From positions 8,522 to 72,521 of the forward strand of contig CAZZLC010000033.1 of the NCBI GenBank assembly GCA_964655065.1: a DNA stretch of 64,000 nt, given 5' to 3'. The DNA comes from DRPG01 sp964655065 (GTDB lineage Bacteria; Myxococcota_A; UBA796; GCA-2862545). How positions within the stretch are numbered: position 1 is the first letter of the stretch; each line of letters opens with the position of its first letter. The notes under the pieces were generated by a model, which saw only the letters and a program-made list of their open reading frames with translations, made no database searches and was not told the origin of the DNA. The translations under genes were made by a program, and so were the position numbers. This document shows, piece after piece, positions 1 to 6,954 of this stretch.

Positions 1-223
1 AGTGTCGTCCATTGGCGAGGAGCCACTGCAGCTTCTGCTGGTGATAGGGCCGCCGGCCGCCCTTGTGCGCACTCTCCACCATCACGATGCCGAGGGAGTC
101 GGGCGACTCCTCGGCGAGCGGACCGACCTCGTCGGTGAGCTGGTCGTAGGGCACGTACACCCACCGTCGTCCCGACGTCGACGACGGGGCTGCCTCGGCC
201 AGCGCCTCGCGGAAGTGTCGCAC
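1..223 (-). CDS. Photolyase/cryptochrome-related flavoprotein, N-terminal fragment
   Basis: The reading frame starts at a GTG directly abutting the stop of the upstream DUF6435 gene and runs off the left edge, so only about 74 N-terminal residues are seen. They include RRWVYVPYDQL near residue 20, then a segment ending MVESAHKGGRRPYHQQKLQW. This order (strand, DQL, then an HxQK helix) matches the start of the deoxyribodipyrimidine photolyase-related family (PF04244), flavoproteins of about 500 residues that bind FAD and include (6-4)-type photolyases. The FAD-binding part lies outside the window, so repair activity cannot be judged. The exact start is uncertain because no strong ribosome binding site precedes the GTG; translational coupling to the upstream gene is likely. 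Confidence 0.6.
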   Translation of the reverse strand, partial: MRHFREALAEAAPSSTSGRRWVYVPYDQLTDEVGPLAEESPDSLGIVMVESAHKGGRRPYHQQKLQWLLANGRH

Positions 224-403
224 CTAGCCCTCGGCGGCCTTGCGCGCGGCCTCGAGTCGCTCGTGGATCGCCTCGGCCTCGGTGTAGAGCTCGGCCTGGC
301 GGGCCCGGTCGCCGAACTTCTCGGCGTCCTTCGCCTCTCGCATCTTCGCTTCGTACTCGCGCTGCAGCTTTCGCACGGGGTCGGACTTGAACCAGCCGAA
401 CAC
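224..403 (-). CDS. Small DUF6435-type protein (59 aa)
   Basis: This 59-residue gene begins with GTG three bases after a GGAGGT ribosome binding site and ends with TAG immediately before the photolyase-like start. The protein starts FGWFKSDPVRKLQREYEAK and continues as a charged helix ending ERLEAARKAAEG. The FxxFKxDPxxKLxxxYxxK opening is the hallmark of the short DUF6435 (Lacal_2735-like) proteins, which are soluble two-helix proteins of 55-65 residues with no known function. Length and pattern fit well. It lies head-to-tail with the photolyase-like gene, so the two are probably co-transcribed, but the link could be accidental. Confidence 0.65.
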   Translation of the reverse strand: MFGWFKSDPVRKLQREYEAKMREAKDAEKFGDRARQAELYTEAEAIHERLEAARKAAEG

Positions 404-457
404 GGGACCTCCACGGTCAGGGGGGGAGATCGGGTGCGTATGGAATCCTGCAGCCTC

Positions 458-1048
458 CTACACCGCCTCGAGCCGCTTCAAAACCTGGTCGATCGCCCGA
501 ACCTCCGCGTAGCGCGGGCGCGCCATGGTGCGGGCCTGCCGCCGAACCTCGCGTACCCGCCCGACCAGCCACTGGGCGAGATCGGCATCGTGCTCGGTGT
601 AGATCTGGACGTGGTCCCCGAGCCCCACCAGGTCGAGGGCCAGTCCGTCGGACCACGCGGTCACCTGGCCCGGTGGGACGTCGAGGAGCACCTTTCGGCC
701 GCGGCGGACGCGAATGCGGTTGGGGCCGACGTCCAGTCGGCAGCGCTCGCGAGCGTGGGCGAGCTCCTCGACGAGCACGGCCGCCCCGTAGACGATGGCC
801 TGGCCGAGGAGGAGTCCGGCCGCGCCGCCCAAGGTGGCCAAGAGGGTCAGAGGGTCGCCAGCGGAGGTCCCCACCGTGATGCCGAGCACGGTGAACAGCA
901 GGAGCACCGGCGTGCCGAGGAAGCCGACCAGGGGGGTGAGATCCGGCCTGGGGGCGCGGGGGTCGCGCACCCGGAGCTCCACGGACAGTCCCGAGGGCAG
1001 CCAGTCCACCGCGGCGCGGTCGAGGGCGGTGCTCAGATCGTCGTGCAT
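458..1048 (-). CDS. Two-helix membrane protein of unknown function (196 aa)
   Basis: I do not recognise a family. The protein starts MHDDLSTALDRAAVDW, has a proline/arginine stretch, then two adjacent hydrophobic segments at about residues 40-61 and 68-96, and a soluble C-terminal domain of about 100 residues rich in short beta strands (RIRVRRGRKVLLDVP, then a segment with ALDLVGLGDHVQIYTEHD). The layout of two membrane helices followed by a small beta-rich cytosolic domain resembles bacterial PH-like membrane proteins, but this is only a fold-level guess. No strong Shine-Dalgarno is seen before the ATG. It faces away from the divergent hemJ gene, 54 bp off. Confidence 0.6.
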   Translation of the reverse strand: MHDDLSTALDRAAVDWLPSGLSVELRVRDPRAPRPDLTPLVGFLGTPVLLLFTVLGITVGTSAGDPLTLLATLGGAAGLLLGQAIVYGAAVLVEELAHARERCRLDVGPNRIRVRRGRKVLLDVPPGQVTAWSDGLALDLVGLGDHVQIYTEHDADLAQWLVGRVREVRRQARTMARPRYAEVRAIDQVLKRLEAV

Positions 1049-1102
1049 GGCCTGGCATCGTCGTGCCGGCAGCGTGCTTGAGAGCGAGATACCGGCGTCG
1101 CC

Positions 1103-1648
1103 ATGGACTTGCTCACGCTCAAGGCGCTCCACATCTGCGCCGTCGTCGCCTGGTTCGCGGGCCTGTTCTACATCGTGCGGCTGTTCGTCTACCTCCGGGA
1201 GACGATGGACCGGCCCGAGGCCGAGCGGGCCGTGCTGGACCCGCAGCTGCGCCTCATGGCCACGCGGTTGTGGTACGGCATCACGTGGCCTGCGGGCCTG
1301 GCGACGGTCGGCTTCGGGCTCGCGGTGATGGGCATTCAGTACGGGCTGCTCGGGCCGTGGCCCGACTGGCTCGCGCTCAAGCTCGCCCTCGTCGTCGGCC
1401 TGTGCGCGTACCACGCGAGCTGCGAGGTGCTCTACCGCCGTCTCGTGGCCGGCGAGCCGGTCTGGTCCGGCCGGGCGTTCCGGATCTACAACGAAGTGGC
1501 GACGCTGTTCCTCGTCGCGATCGTCTTTCTCGTGGTGCTCAAGAGTGCCTTGTCCGTCGTGTGGGGGGTGGTCGGTCTGGTCGCCTTCGCGGTCGTCCTG
1601 ATGATGGGGATCACCATCTATCGGCGGGTCCGCGAGCGCACGGTCTGA
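1103..1648 (+). CDS. hemJ: Protoporphyrinogen IX oxidase HemJ
   Basis: This is an integral membrane protein of 181 residues with about four to five helices, matching the HemJ/UPF0093 family. HemJ oxidises protoporphyrinogen IX to protoporphyrin IX, the penultimate step of haem synthesis. Family marks are visible: LKALHICAVVAWFAGLFYIV at residues 6-25 with the conserved His10, then RLFVY, RLWYGITWPAGLAT, LALKLALVVGL and FRIYNEVATLFLVAIVFLVV. The length equals the usual bacterial HemJ. The ATG at 1103 is the first in frame and gives the expected N-terminus, although the ribosome binding site is weak. The nitroreductase gene follows after 4 bp, so the two are probably co-transcribed. Confidence 0.9.
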   Translation: MDLLTLKALHICAVVAWFAGLFYIVRLFVYLRETMDRPEAERAVLDPQLRLMATRLWYGITWPAGLATVGFGLAVMGIQYGLLGPWPDWLALKLALVVGLCAYHASCEVLYRRLVAGEPVWSGRAFRIYNEVATLFLVAIVFLVVLKSALSVVWGVVGLVAFAVVLMMGITIYRRVRERTV

Positions 1649-1652
1649 CGTT

Positions 1653-2219
1653 ATGGCTCGGGGCATGGACGTTCACGAGGCGCTGGTCAACCGTCGCACC
1701 GTTCATCGCTTCCGGCCGGGAGCGGTGCCCGACGAGGTCGTCGAGCGCGCACTGCGCGCCGCGACCTTCGCCCCCAACCACAAGCTCACCTGGCCGTGGC
1801 GTTTCGTGTTCGTGGGTCGAGAGGCCCGGGAGCGACTCGTCGCGCTCAACACCGAGCTCAAGAGTCAGGGCCGCACGCTGAACGACGACCAACGAGCCGC
1901 GCTGCGCGCCAAGATGACGAACCCGGATCGCCTGCTCGCCGTGGCCCAGGTGCGAGCCAGCAACCCCGCGCGGGCGCGCGAGGACTACGCGACCGTGGCG
2001 ATGGCGATCCAGAATCTGTCGCTGTCGCTGTTCGCGGACGGGGTGTACGCCAAGTGGTCCACCGGAGCGGTCACCCGACACCCCGAGACCTACCGGCTGC
2101 TGGGCGTCGACCCCGAGGTGCAGGAGCTGGTGGGCTTCGTCTGGATCGGGCTTCCCGACTCGGTTCCCGCCGCCGCGTCGCGCCCGGAGCCCGCCGAGGT
2201 CACGCGCCACGTTCCCTGA
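1653..2219 (+). CDS. Nitroreductase-family flavoprotein
   Basis: The 188-residue product belongs to the FMN-dependent nitroreductase family (PF00881). The N-terminal EALVNRRTVHRFRPG is the phosphate-binding RRSxRxF-type motif, followed by ERALRAATFAPNHKLTWPW, where NHKLTWPWRF is typical of the YdjA-like subgroup. A central helix with ATVAMAIQNLSLSLFADG and a C-terminal GFVWIGLPD complete the fold. Such enzymes reduce nitro compounds, quinones or unknown metabolites with NAD(P)H; the substrate cannot be predicted. The start could also be Met5 (MDVHEAL), which is nearer the domain. It follows hemJ by 4 bp, so it may be expressed with it, though no functional tie is known. Confidence 0.85.
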   Translation: MARGMDVHEALVNRRTVHRFRPGAVPDEVVERALRAATFAPNHKLTWPWRFVFVGREARERLVALNTELKSQGRTLNDDQRAALRAKMTNPDRLLAVAQVRASNPARAREDYATVAMAIQNLSLSLFADGVYAKWSTGAVTRHPETYRLLGVDPEVQELVGFVWIGLPDSVPAAASRPEPAEVTRHVP

Positions 2220-2271
2220 CGTTCCGGCGCTTCGTTCCCGCTCCGGATAGTCGGGCGCGGGAGGAAGGCCC

Positions 2272-3246
2272 ATGCTGATGAATGCGGGCTTGGCGGTCGT
2301 GGGCCTCGCGGTCCTCGTGTTCGGCGCCGACGTGATGGTCAAGGGCGCGAGCACGATCGCCCAGAAGCTGGGGGTGAGGCCCGCGGTGGTGGGCCTCACC
2401 GTCGTGGCCTGGGGCACGTCCTTTCCCGAGCTCATGATCTCGGTGCAGGCCTCCCTCGGAGGATACGCCGACCTCGCGATCGCCAACGTCGTCGGGTCCA
2501 ACTTCTACAACATCACCCTGATCATCGGACTCACCGGGCTGATCAGCGGACTGTCGGTCGAGCGCGACACCCTGCGCATCGATCTGCCGTTCATGCTCCT
2601 CGCCACCGGAGCGCTGATGGCGGCGTCGGCCGACGGCGAGCTGTCCAGGCTCGAGGGGGGGCTGTTCGTCCTCGCGCTCGTGGGCTTCACCGCCCTCGTG
2701 CTCTGGCAGATGCCCCCGGAGGGTGAGACCTCACCCGTGACCAGCGGGTTCCACACCAAGCCCCGGCCTGCCGTCCCGAGCCCCTCGCCGTGGTGGCCCG
2801 TCTGGGCGCTCGGACGGTTCGTGGTTGGTGTGGTCTGCCTCGGATTCGGCGCGCAGTGGTTCACCGACGGGGCGGTGTACATCGCCGAGGAGCTCGGGGT
2901 GAGCACCCGGGTGATCGGCCTCACCCTGGTCGCACTGGGGACGAGCCTGCCCGAGCTCGCGACCAGCATCGTGGCTGCGCTGCGCGGCGAGGCGGACATC
3001 GCGGTCAGCAACGTGGTGGGCAGCAACCTCCTGAACATCCTCGTGATCATCGGGGTCGCGGCCCTGATTCAGCCCATCGAGGTGCTGCCGTCGATGGTGA
3101 CGTTCGACATGGCCATCTTGCTGGGTCTGAGCGGCCTGTTCGGCGTCTTCCTGCTCACGGGCACGCGCATCGTGAGGCCCGAGGCGGCCACCCTGCTCGC
3201 GCTGGGCGGCCTGTACACCTACTACCTGATCTTCTTAGACGCCTAG
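2272..3246 (+). CDS. Calcium/sodium antiporter (CaCA, YrbG type)
   Basis: A 324-residue membrane exchanger with about ten helices in two inverted halves. The two alpha-repeats are plain: GTSFPELMISVQASLGGYAD then IANVVGSNFYNI in the first half (about residues 46-85), and GTSLPELATSIVAAL then VSNVVGSNLLNIL in the second (about 223-263). These carry the acidic and Asn/Ser residues that bind cation in Na/Ca exchangers. Length equals that of Escherichia coli YrbG. The ATG at 2272 follows GGGAGGAAGG, a strong ribosome binding site. A proline-rich cytosolic loop of about 25 residues separates the halves. The 3' end overlaps the convergent ketoacyl synthase gene by 12 bp. Confidence 0.92.
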   Translation: MLMNAGLAVVGLAVLVFGADVMVKGASTIAQKLGVRPAVVGLTVVAWGTSFPELMISVQASLGGYADLAIANVVGSNFYNITLIIGLTGLISGLSVERDTLRIDLPFMLLATGALMAASADGELSRLEGGLFVLALVGFTALVLWQMPPEGETSPVTSGFHTKPRPAVPSPSPWWPVWALGRFVVGVVCLGFGAQWFTDGAVYIAEELGVSTRVIGLTLVALGTSLPELATSIVAALRGEADIAVSNVVGSNLLNILVIIGVAALIQPIEVLPSMVTFDMAILLGLSGLFGVFLLTGTRIVRPEAATLLALGGLYTYYLIFLDA

Positions 3247-4473
3247 CGCGAGGGTCACGTTGGTCCCGCCGAACCCGAAGCTGTTCGAGAGCGCCACGGA
3301 CAGCGGTCGCCGGAGCACCTCGCGCACGGGCGGGTAGTCCTCGAGCGCGGGGTCCAGCGGGTCGGCATTGACCGACGGTGCCACGAAGCCCTCCCGGAGC
3401 ATGGCCAGCGTGGCGATGGCCTCGATGGCTCCCGCTCCGCTCACCGTGTGGCCGGTGTAGCCCTTGGTCGAGCCGTAGAGCGGCTTCAGCTCACCGAACA
3501 CCTCGCGAATGGCCTCGACCTCGGTGACGTCGCCGACCGGCGTGCTCGTGCCGTGGGTGTTGACGTAGTCGACGTCAGCCGGCTCGAGACCCGAGTGCTC
3601 GAGTGCGCTCCGCATCGCCCGGGCGGCGCCGCCTGCGAACGGGGCCACCATCTCGCCCTGACCGTCCGACGACATGCCCCAGCCGAGCACCGTGCCCAGG
3701 ATGGGTTGCTCGCGAGCCTCGGCGCGGTCGCGACGCTCCAGGACCACGATGCCCGCGCCCTCGCCAAAGATGAATCCGCCCCGGTCCGCAGCGTAGGGCC
3801 GGGAGGCGCGCTCGAGCTCCTGGCGCGCGTTGCGGTTGTAGGCGCGCATCGAATCGAAGCCGGCGTGGAAGTGGAGGTCGGTGACCTCCACCCCACCGGC
3901 GATCGCAGCGTCCGCGAATCCGTCGCGGACGACCTGCGCGGCGATGAGCATGTTCCACGCGCCGCCCGCACACGCCGCCGCCGCTGACATCGAGGGGCCG
4001 GTCGAGCGGAGGACGTTGACGAGGTTGGCGGAGACGGTGGAGGCCATGAGCTTGGGGATGACGGTCGGGCCGACGCCGCGGGTCGAGCCCTTGCTGAGCA
4101 CCGCCTCGATCTCCCGGTGGGTCTGCACGTCGCCCGTGCCGGAGCCCACGATGACCGCGAGGTTGTCGGGGCTGACGCCCGCGGTGCGGAGTGCGGTGCG
4201 GGCGGCGTGGATCGCAAACCGGGCAGATCGGCCCAGGAAGCGCGCTTCCTTGCGGCTCACCTCGATCATCTCGTTGGTGATCTCGGTGGCGAGCAGGCCG
4301 GCCACGTCGCAGCTGCAGCCCGCTTCGGTGGCCGCGTCCCAGATGGTGTAGGGCGGGCTCTCGCCCTTGCGGAGGGCTTCGACGAGGTCGGAGGGCTCGA
4401 GGCCGAGCCGGCAGACCACGCCAGTGCCGGTCACGACGACGTCGTCGGGCCGGGGGGCACGTTCGTGGGCCAT
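3235..4473 (-). CDS. fabF: Beta-ketoacyl-ACP synthase II (KAS II type)
   Basis: A 412-residue condensing enzyme of the FabF group, which elongates acyl-ACP with malonyl-ACP in fatty acid synthesis. The catalytic triad is complete: Cys168 in SAAAACAGG, His307 in VNTHGTSTPVGD and His342 in GYTGHTVSGAGA. The glycine-rich NSFGFGGTN motif lies near the C-terminus. The start ATG is preceded by CAGGAGACCCTC, a good ribosome binding site. It is a lone gene, not next to acpP or fabD, so it may be a second or specialised ketoacyl synthase (for example for a lipid or polyketide side pathway) rather than the housekeeping one. Confidence 0.88.
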   Translation of the reverse strand: MAHERAPRPDDVVVTGTGVVCRLGLEPSDLVEALRKGESPPYTIWDAATEAGCSCDVAGLLATEITNEMIEVSRKEARFLGRSARFAIHAARTALRTAGVSPDNLAVIVGSGTGDVQTHREIEAVLSKGSTRGVGPTVIPKLMASTVSANLVNVLRSTGPSMSAAAACAGGAWNMLIAAQVVRDGFADAAIAGGVEVTDLHFHAGFDSMRAYNRNARQELERASRPYAADRGGFIFGEGAGIVVLERRDRAEAREQPILGTVLGWGMSSDGQGEMVAPFAGGAARAMRSALEHSGLEPADVDYVNTHGTSTPVGDVTEVEAIREVFGELKPLYGSTKGYTGHTVSGAGAIEAIATLAMLREGFVAPSVNADPLDPALEDYPPVREVLRRPLSVALSNSFGFGGTNVTLALGV

Positions 4474-4819
4474 GAGGGTCTCCTGGGATCGATCAGACCG
4501 CTACCTTGGCACGTCACGCTGCCCCCGTCACCAAGGGTGGGGCGGCTCGTGTCCTCGATCGTGAGGTAACTGGGGCGCAACTGCTCGTACCGCTGCGGTC
4601 GAGCGCGGGGAACCCCGGCCGCGGGAGGGTCCGGGGGCCCGGAGCGGGGCGAGACCGCGGATACGGGCGAGACAGGGAGGCAGTGATGGGTGGGCGGTCT
4701 CGGCCGGCAGTCGACTTCGTCGCCTGCTCCGCGCTCGGCTCCGCCAAGCGCGCCGGCGCAGAGACCGAGACTGAGACCGCGACCGCGACCGCGGGGCCGG
4801 TAGGAAGGGAGGTTTCACC
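4474..4819. other. Intergenic divergent control region (346 bp)
   Basis: This stretch separates the minus-strand ketoacyl synthase from the plus-strand gene at 4820 and should hold both promoters. I see no clear -35/-10 pair. It contains a G/C-rich block with short near-palindromes around 4612-4650 and a run of imperfect GAGACC/GCGACC hexamers at about 4758-4798, just ahead of the GGAAGGGAGG ribosome binding site of the 4820 gene. A frame of 105 codons is open across it but has the low-complexity, arginine-rich look of non-coding GC-rich DNA, so I do not call it a gene. Confidence 0.5.
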
Positions 4820-5539
4820 ATGATCGGGTCGGTGTTGTCGATGGCAGCGCTGTCGGTTGTCTTCGTGGTCGCGCTGGCGTGGGTGCCGTTCAACCGCTGG
4901 ACGTTCGACCACGAGGGGCGCCGCATCGAGATCCGCAACTACGGGCTCACGGAATCGATCCGGGTCGATGGCCAGACCGTTCGGGGTACGCGAGCCGGCG
5001 GCGACTTCGTGACCCACGCGACCCACGCCTTGCCGACGCTGAGCGGCGAGACCTTGCTCATCGAGGTGTCGACGGCCACGTTCGCCGTCCGCTGCGTGGC
5101 CCGCGTCGGGTCCCGCGTGGTCTTCGACTCTCTCGGGGACGCCATCCCCGTGGAGCCTCCCATTCTCGACCCTCGCTGGGGCGCCGCGCAGACCCTGCTC
5201 GGAGAGCTCGACGCTCATCCCGACACCGCGCGATCGGCGGCCACGCTCCGACGTGTGCTCCAGAAGGGCTTTGGCGCCCTCGCCCGCTCGCGCGAGCTGG
5301 CCGATGCCCACCGAACGCTGGGAGGCGACGCGATGCGAGACGTGGTGGCCCACCACGAGCAGCAGGTGGCCGAGGCGCTGGAGCTCGTCCGGGAGCTCCA
5401 CCTCGCTTCGCAGCGGCCCCGTCAGTCGCCAGAGGCCGCGAGCCGCTCGTCGACGAGCACGCCGCGGACCAGCACGATGCGCTCGGCGGAGCGGGCCCAG
5501 GCCGACAAGGTGTCCTCGACGGTGGTCGGCAACGCCTGA
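4820..5539 (+). CDS. Hypothetical membrane-anchored protein (239 aa)
   Basis: No family recognised. The ATG follows GGAAGGGAGGTTTCACC, a near-ideal ribosome binding site, so the start is well supported. Residues 2-20 (IGSVLSMAALSVVFVVALA) form one membrane helix, followed by a beta-rich domain (FNRWTFDHEGRRIEIRNYGL, later GETLLIEVSTATFAVRCVA) and a helical C-terminal half with HHEQQVAEALELVRELH. The last 39 residues are serine/arginine-rich, unlike the rest, and lie antisense to the helicase-associated gene over 118 bp. The true C-terminus may have been shorter before a stop codon was lost, or a sequencing indel may be present. Confidence 0.6.
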   Translation: MIGSVLSMAALSVVFVVALAWVPFNRWTFDHEGRRIEIRNYGLTESIRVDGQTVRGTRAGGDFVTHATHALPTLSGETLLIEVSTATFAVRCVARVGSRVVFDSLGDAIPVEPPILDPRWGAAQTLLGELDAHPDTARSAATLRRVLQKGFGALARSRELADAHRTLGGDAMRDVVAHHEQQVAEALELVRELHLASQRPRQSPEAASRSSTSTPRTSTMRSAERAQADKVSSTVVGNA

Positions 5540-6954
5540 GCGCTGCGCCGGAGCACGGCGAACGCCTCGTCGATCGCGTGGTCGACGAGCCACTGGCGCA
5601 CCCGGGCCTTCTCGATGCGGAACCGGTCCACCACGTCGCGGCTCACACAGCGGCCCAAGCGCTCGATCTGCATGCGCTCCCAAGGGGTGACGCTGTGGGG
5701 TGGAACCACCACCTCGAGGTCGGAGCTCACCCAGACGGGGGGCGCGCGCTCCAGGGTGACCCCGGCCCACAGGCGGCCGTCGTCGGTGGCGGCCAGCACG
5801 CCAGGGCCCCGCCGGATCAGGCCGAGCCGATGGAGTCGTCGGAGCACGGCCTCGATCATCGGCGCCTCTACAGCGTCGAAGCCGTCGTCGTCGAAGCGTC
5901 GAATCACGTCGTCGCCCATCGCCGGGTAGAGCAGGATCCCCCGCCGGTCCCAGGGACGGAACAGCAGGTCGCGGTGCTGTTCCTTGACCAGGTCGGCGAG
6001 CACGACCTCGTCCAGGGCCTGATCCGCGGCCGCAGCCAGGGCCTGGCGGACCACGGGCAGCAGCGGCCGCAGGTCGACGTCGACGAGTCGCGTGACCAGC
6101 CGATCGATGGCGTCGGCGGTCGATCCGGCGAGCACGTCTTCGAGAGCGAGGTCGAGGTGCAGCTCCCGGGTCACCGCGTCGAGCGACAGGGCGCCCAGCG
6201 CCTCGAGCGCCCGGAGCGCTCGGCCCCACCGCGGATCGGCCTCCAGCGCGCCGCGGCTTGCGATGTCCGAGCTCCCGAGTCGCTGACCGAGCTTGCGACC
6301 ATCCGCCTTGGTCAGGGCGCCGGCCAGCGTGCGCCGGGGTCGCCACCCGTGGATCGCGGCCGCGAGCGAGGCGACGTCGTGGAGCAGGTCGACCGGACCA
6401 GTGCCGAGCGGCACCCCTCCCTCCGCCTCGTCGATCCCGACCAGGTCATCGGTCTCGGGCATCACCGCCTCCGCGAAGTCCCAGACGAGCGGCGCGGGTG
6501 GAGGGAGATCGGGGTTGACCACGAAGCGTCCGAGTCCGCGTGGGCCACCGTCGTCGGAATCGGCGAGCGGCTCGAGGAGGTTGGCGCGCACGAGCTCCTC
6601 CACGATCGCCCGGTCCGTGCCGGGGTCGAAGACGTGGAGCCCCAACACCACGTCGTCGTGGGCGTGCCGCTGGGCACGGTGGAGGAGCGCTCGGGCAGGA
6701 TCCGACAGGTCGCCCAACCGGGCGGTGGTCTCGGCACGCCCTGCGACCAACGCCCGCTCCGATCTCCGCGCGTTGCGGACGAGGACGGACAGACCGCGCC
6801 GCTCGAGCTCGGGGATCAGTCGGTCGAAGGTCGGGTCGACCAGGCGCTCGGTAGGGCTCGAGGTGGCGAGCGTGTGGTCCTCGAGGGGGACCGCGAGGGC
6901 GATCTGGTCGAAGAGGGCAGGATTCTCGACGTGGAGCACGGAGACCACGGTCAT
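5422..6954 (-). CDS. Helicase-associated protein (XPB/Ssl2 conserved-domain type)
   Basis: The 510-residue product has no P-loop. It resembles the helicase-associated proteins carrying the XPB/Ssl2 conserved domain (PF13625-like): a winged-helix-rich body, a central AMGDDVIRRFDDDG segment and, near residue 415, VWVSSDLEVVVPPHSVTPWE, the strand pattern typical of that domain. Its ATG overlaps the stop of the XPB helicase by four bases (ATGA), so translation is coupled and the two proteins probably work as a pair. In actinobacteria and myxobacteria an XPB-like helicase commonly sits beside such a gene. The role is likely DNA repair or unwinding, by analogy only. The 3' end runs 118 bp into the convergent gene at 4820-5539. 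Confidence 0.7.
   Translation of the reverse strand: MTVVSVLHVENPALFDQIALAVPLEDHTLATSSPTERLVDPTFDRLIPELERRGLSVLVRNARRSERALVAGRAETTARLGDLSDPARALLHRAQRHAHDDVVLGLHVFDPGTDRAIVEELVRANLLEPLADSDDGGPRGLGRFVVNPDLPPPAPLVWDFAEAVMPETDDLVGIDEAEGGVPLGTGPVDLLHDVASLAAAIHGWRPRRTLAGALTKADGRKLGQRLGSSDIASRGALEADPRWGRALRALEALGALSLDAVTRELHLDLALEDVLAGSTADAIDRLVTRLVDVDLRPLLPVVRQALAAAADQALDEVVLADLVKEQHRDLLFRPWDRRGILLYPAMGDDVIRRFDDDGFDAVEAPMIEAVLRRLHRLGLIRRGPGVLAATDDGRLWAGVTLERAPPVWVSSDLEVVVPPHSVTPWERMQIERLGRCVSRDVVDRFRIEKARVRQWLVDHAIDEAFAVLRRSAQALPTTVEDTLSAWARSAERIVLVRGVLVDERLAASGD

Noticed and set aside
4507..4523. TTGGCACGTCACGCTGCC, resembling a sigma-54 promoter
   Set aside because: The GG-to-GC spacing is one base too long, and the site lies over 300 bp from the next start on that strand.
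4506..4823. A 105-codon plus-strand open frame ending on the start of the 4820 gene
   Set aside because: Arginine/glycine-rich composition with no domain, no ribosome binding site at its start and no clear hydrophobic or structural pattern; typical of GC-rich intergenic DNA.
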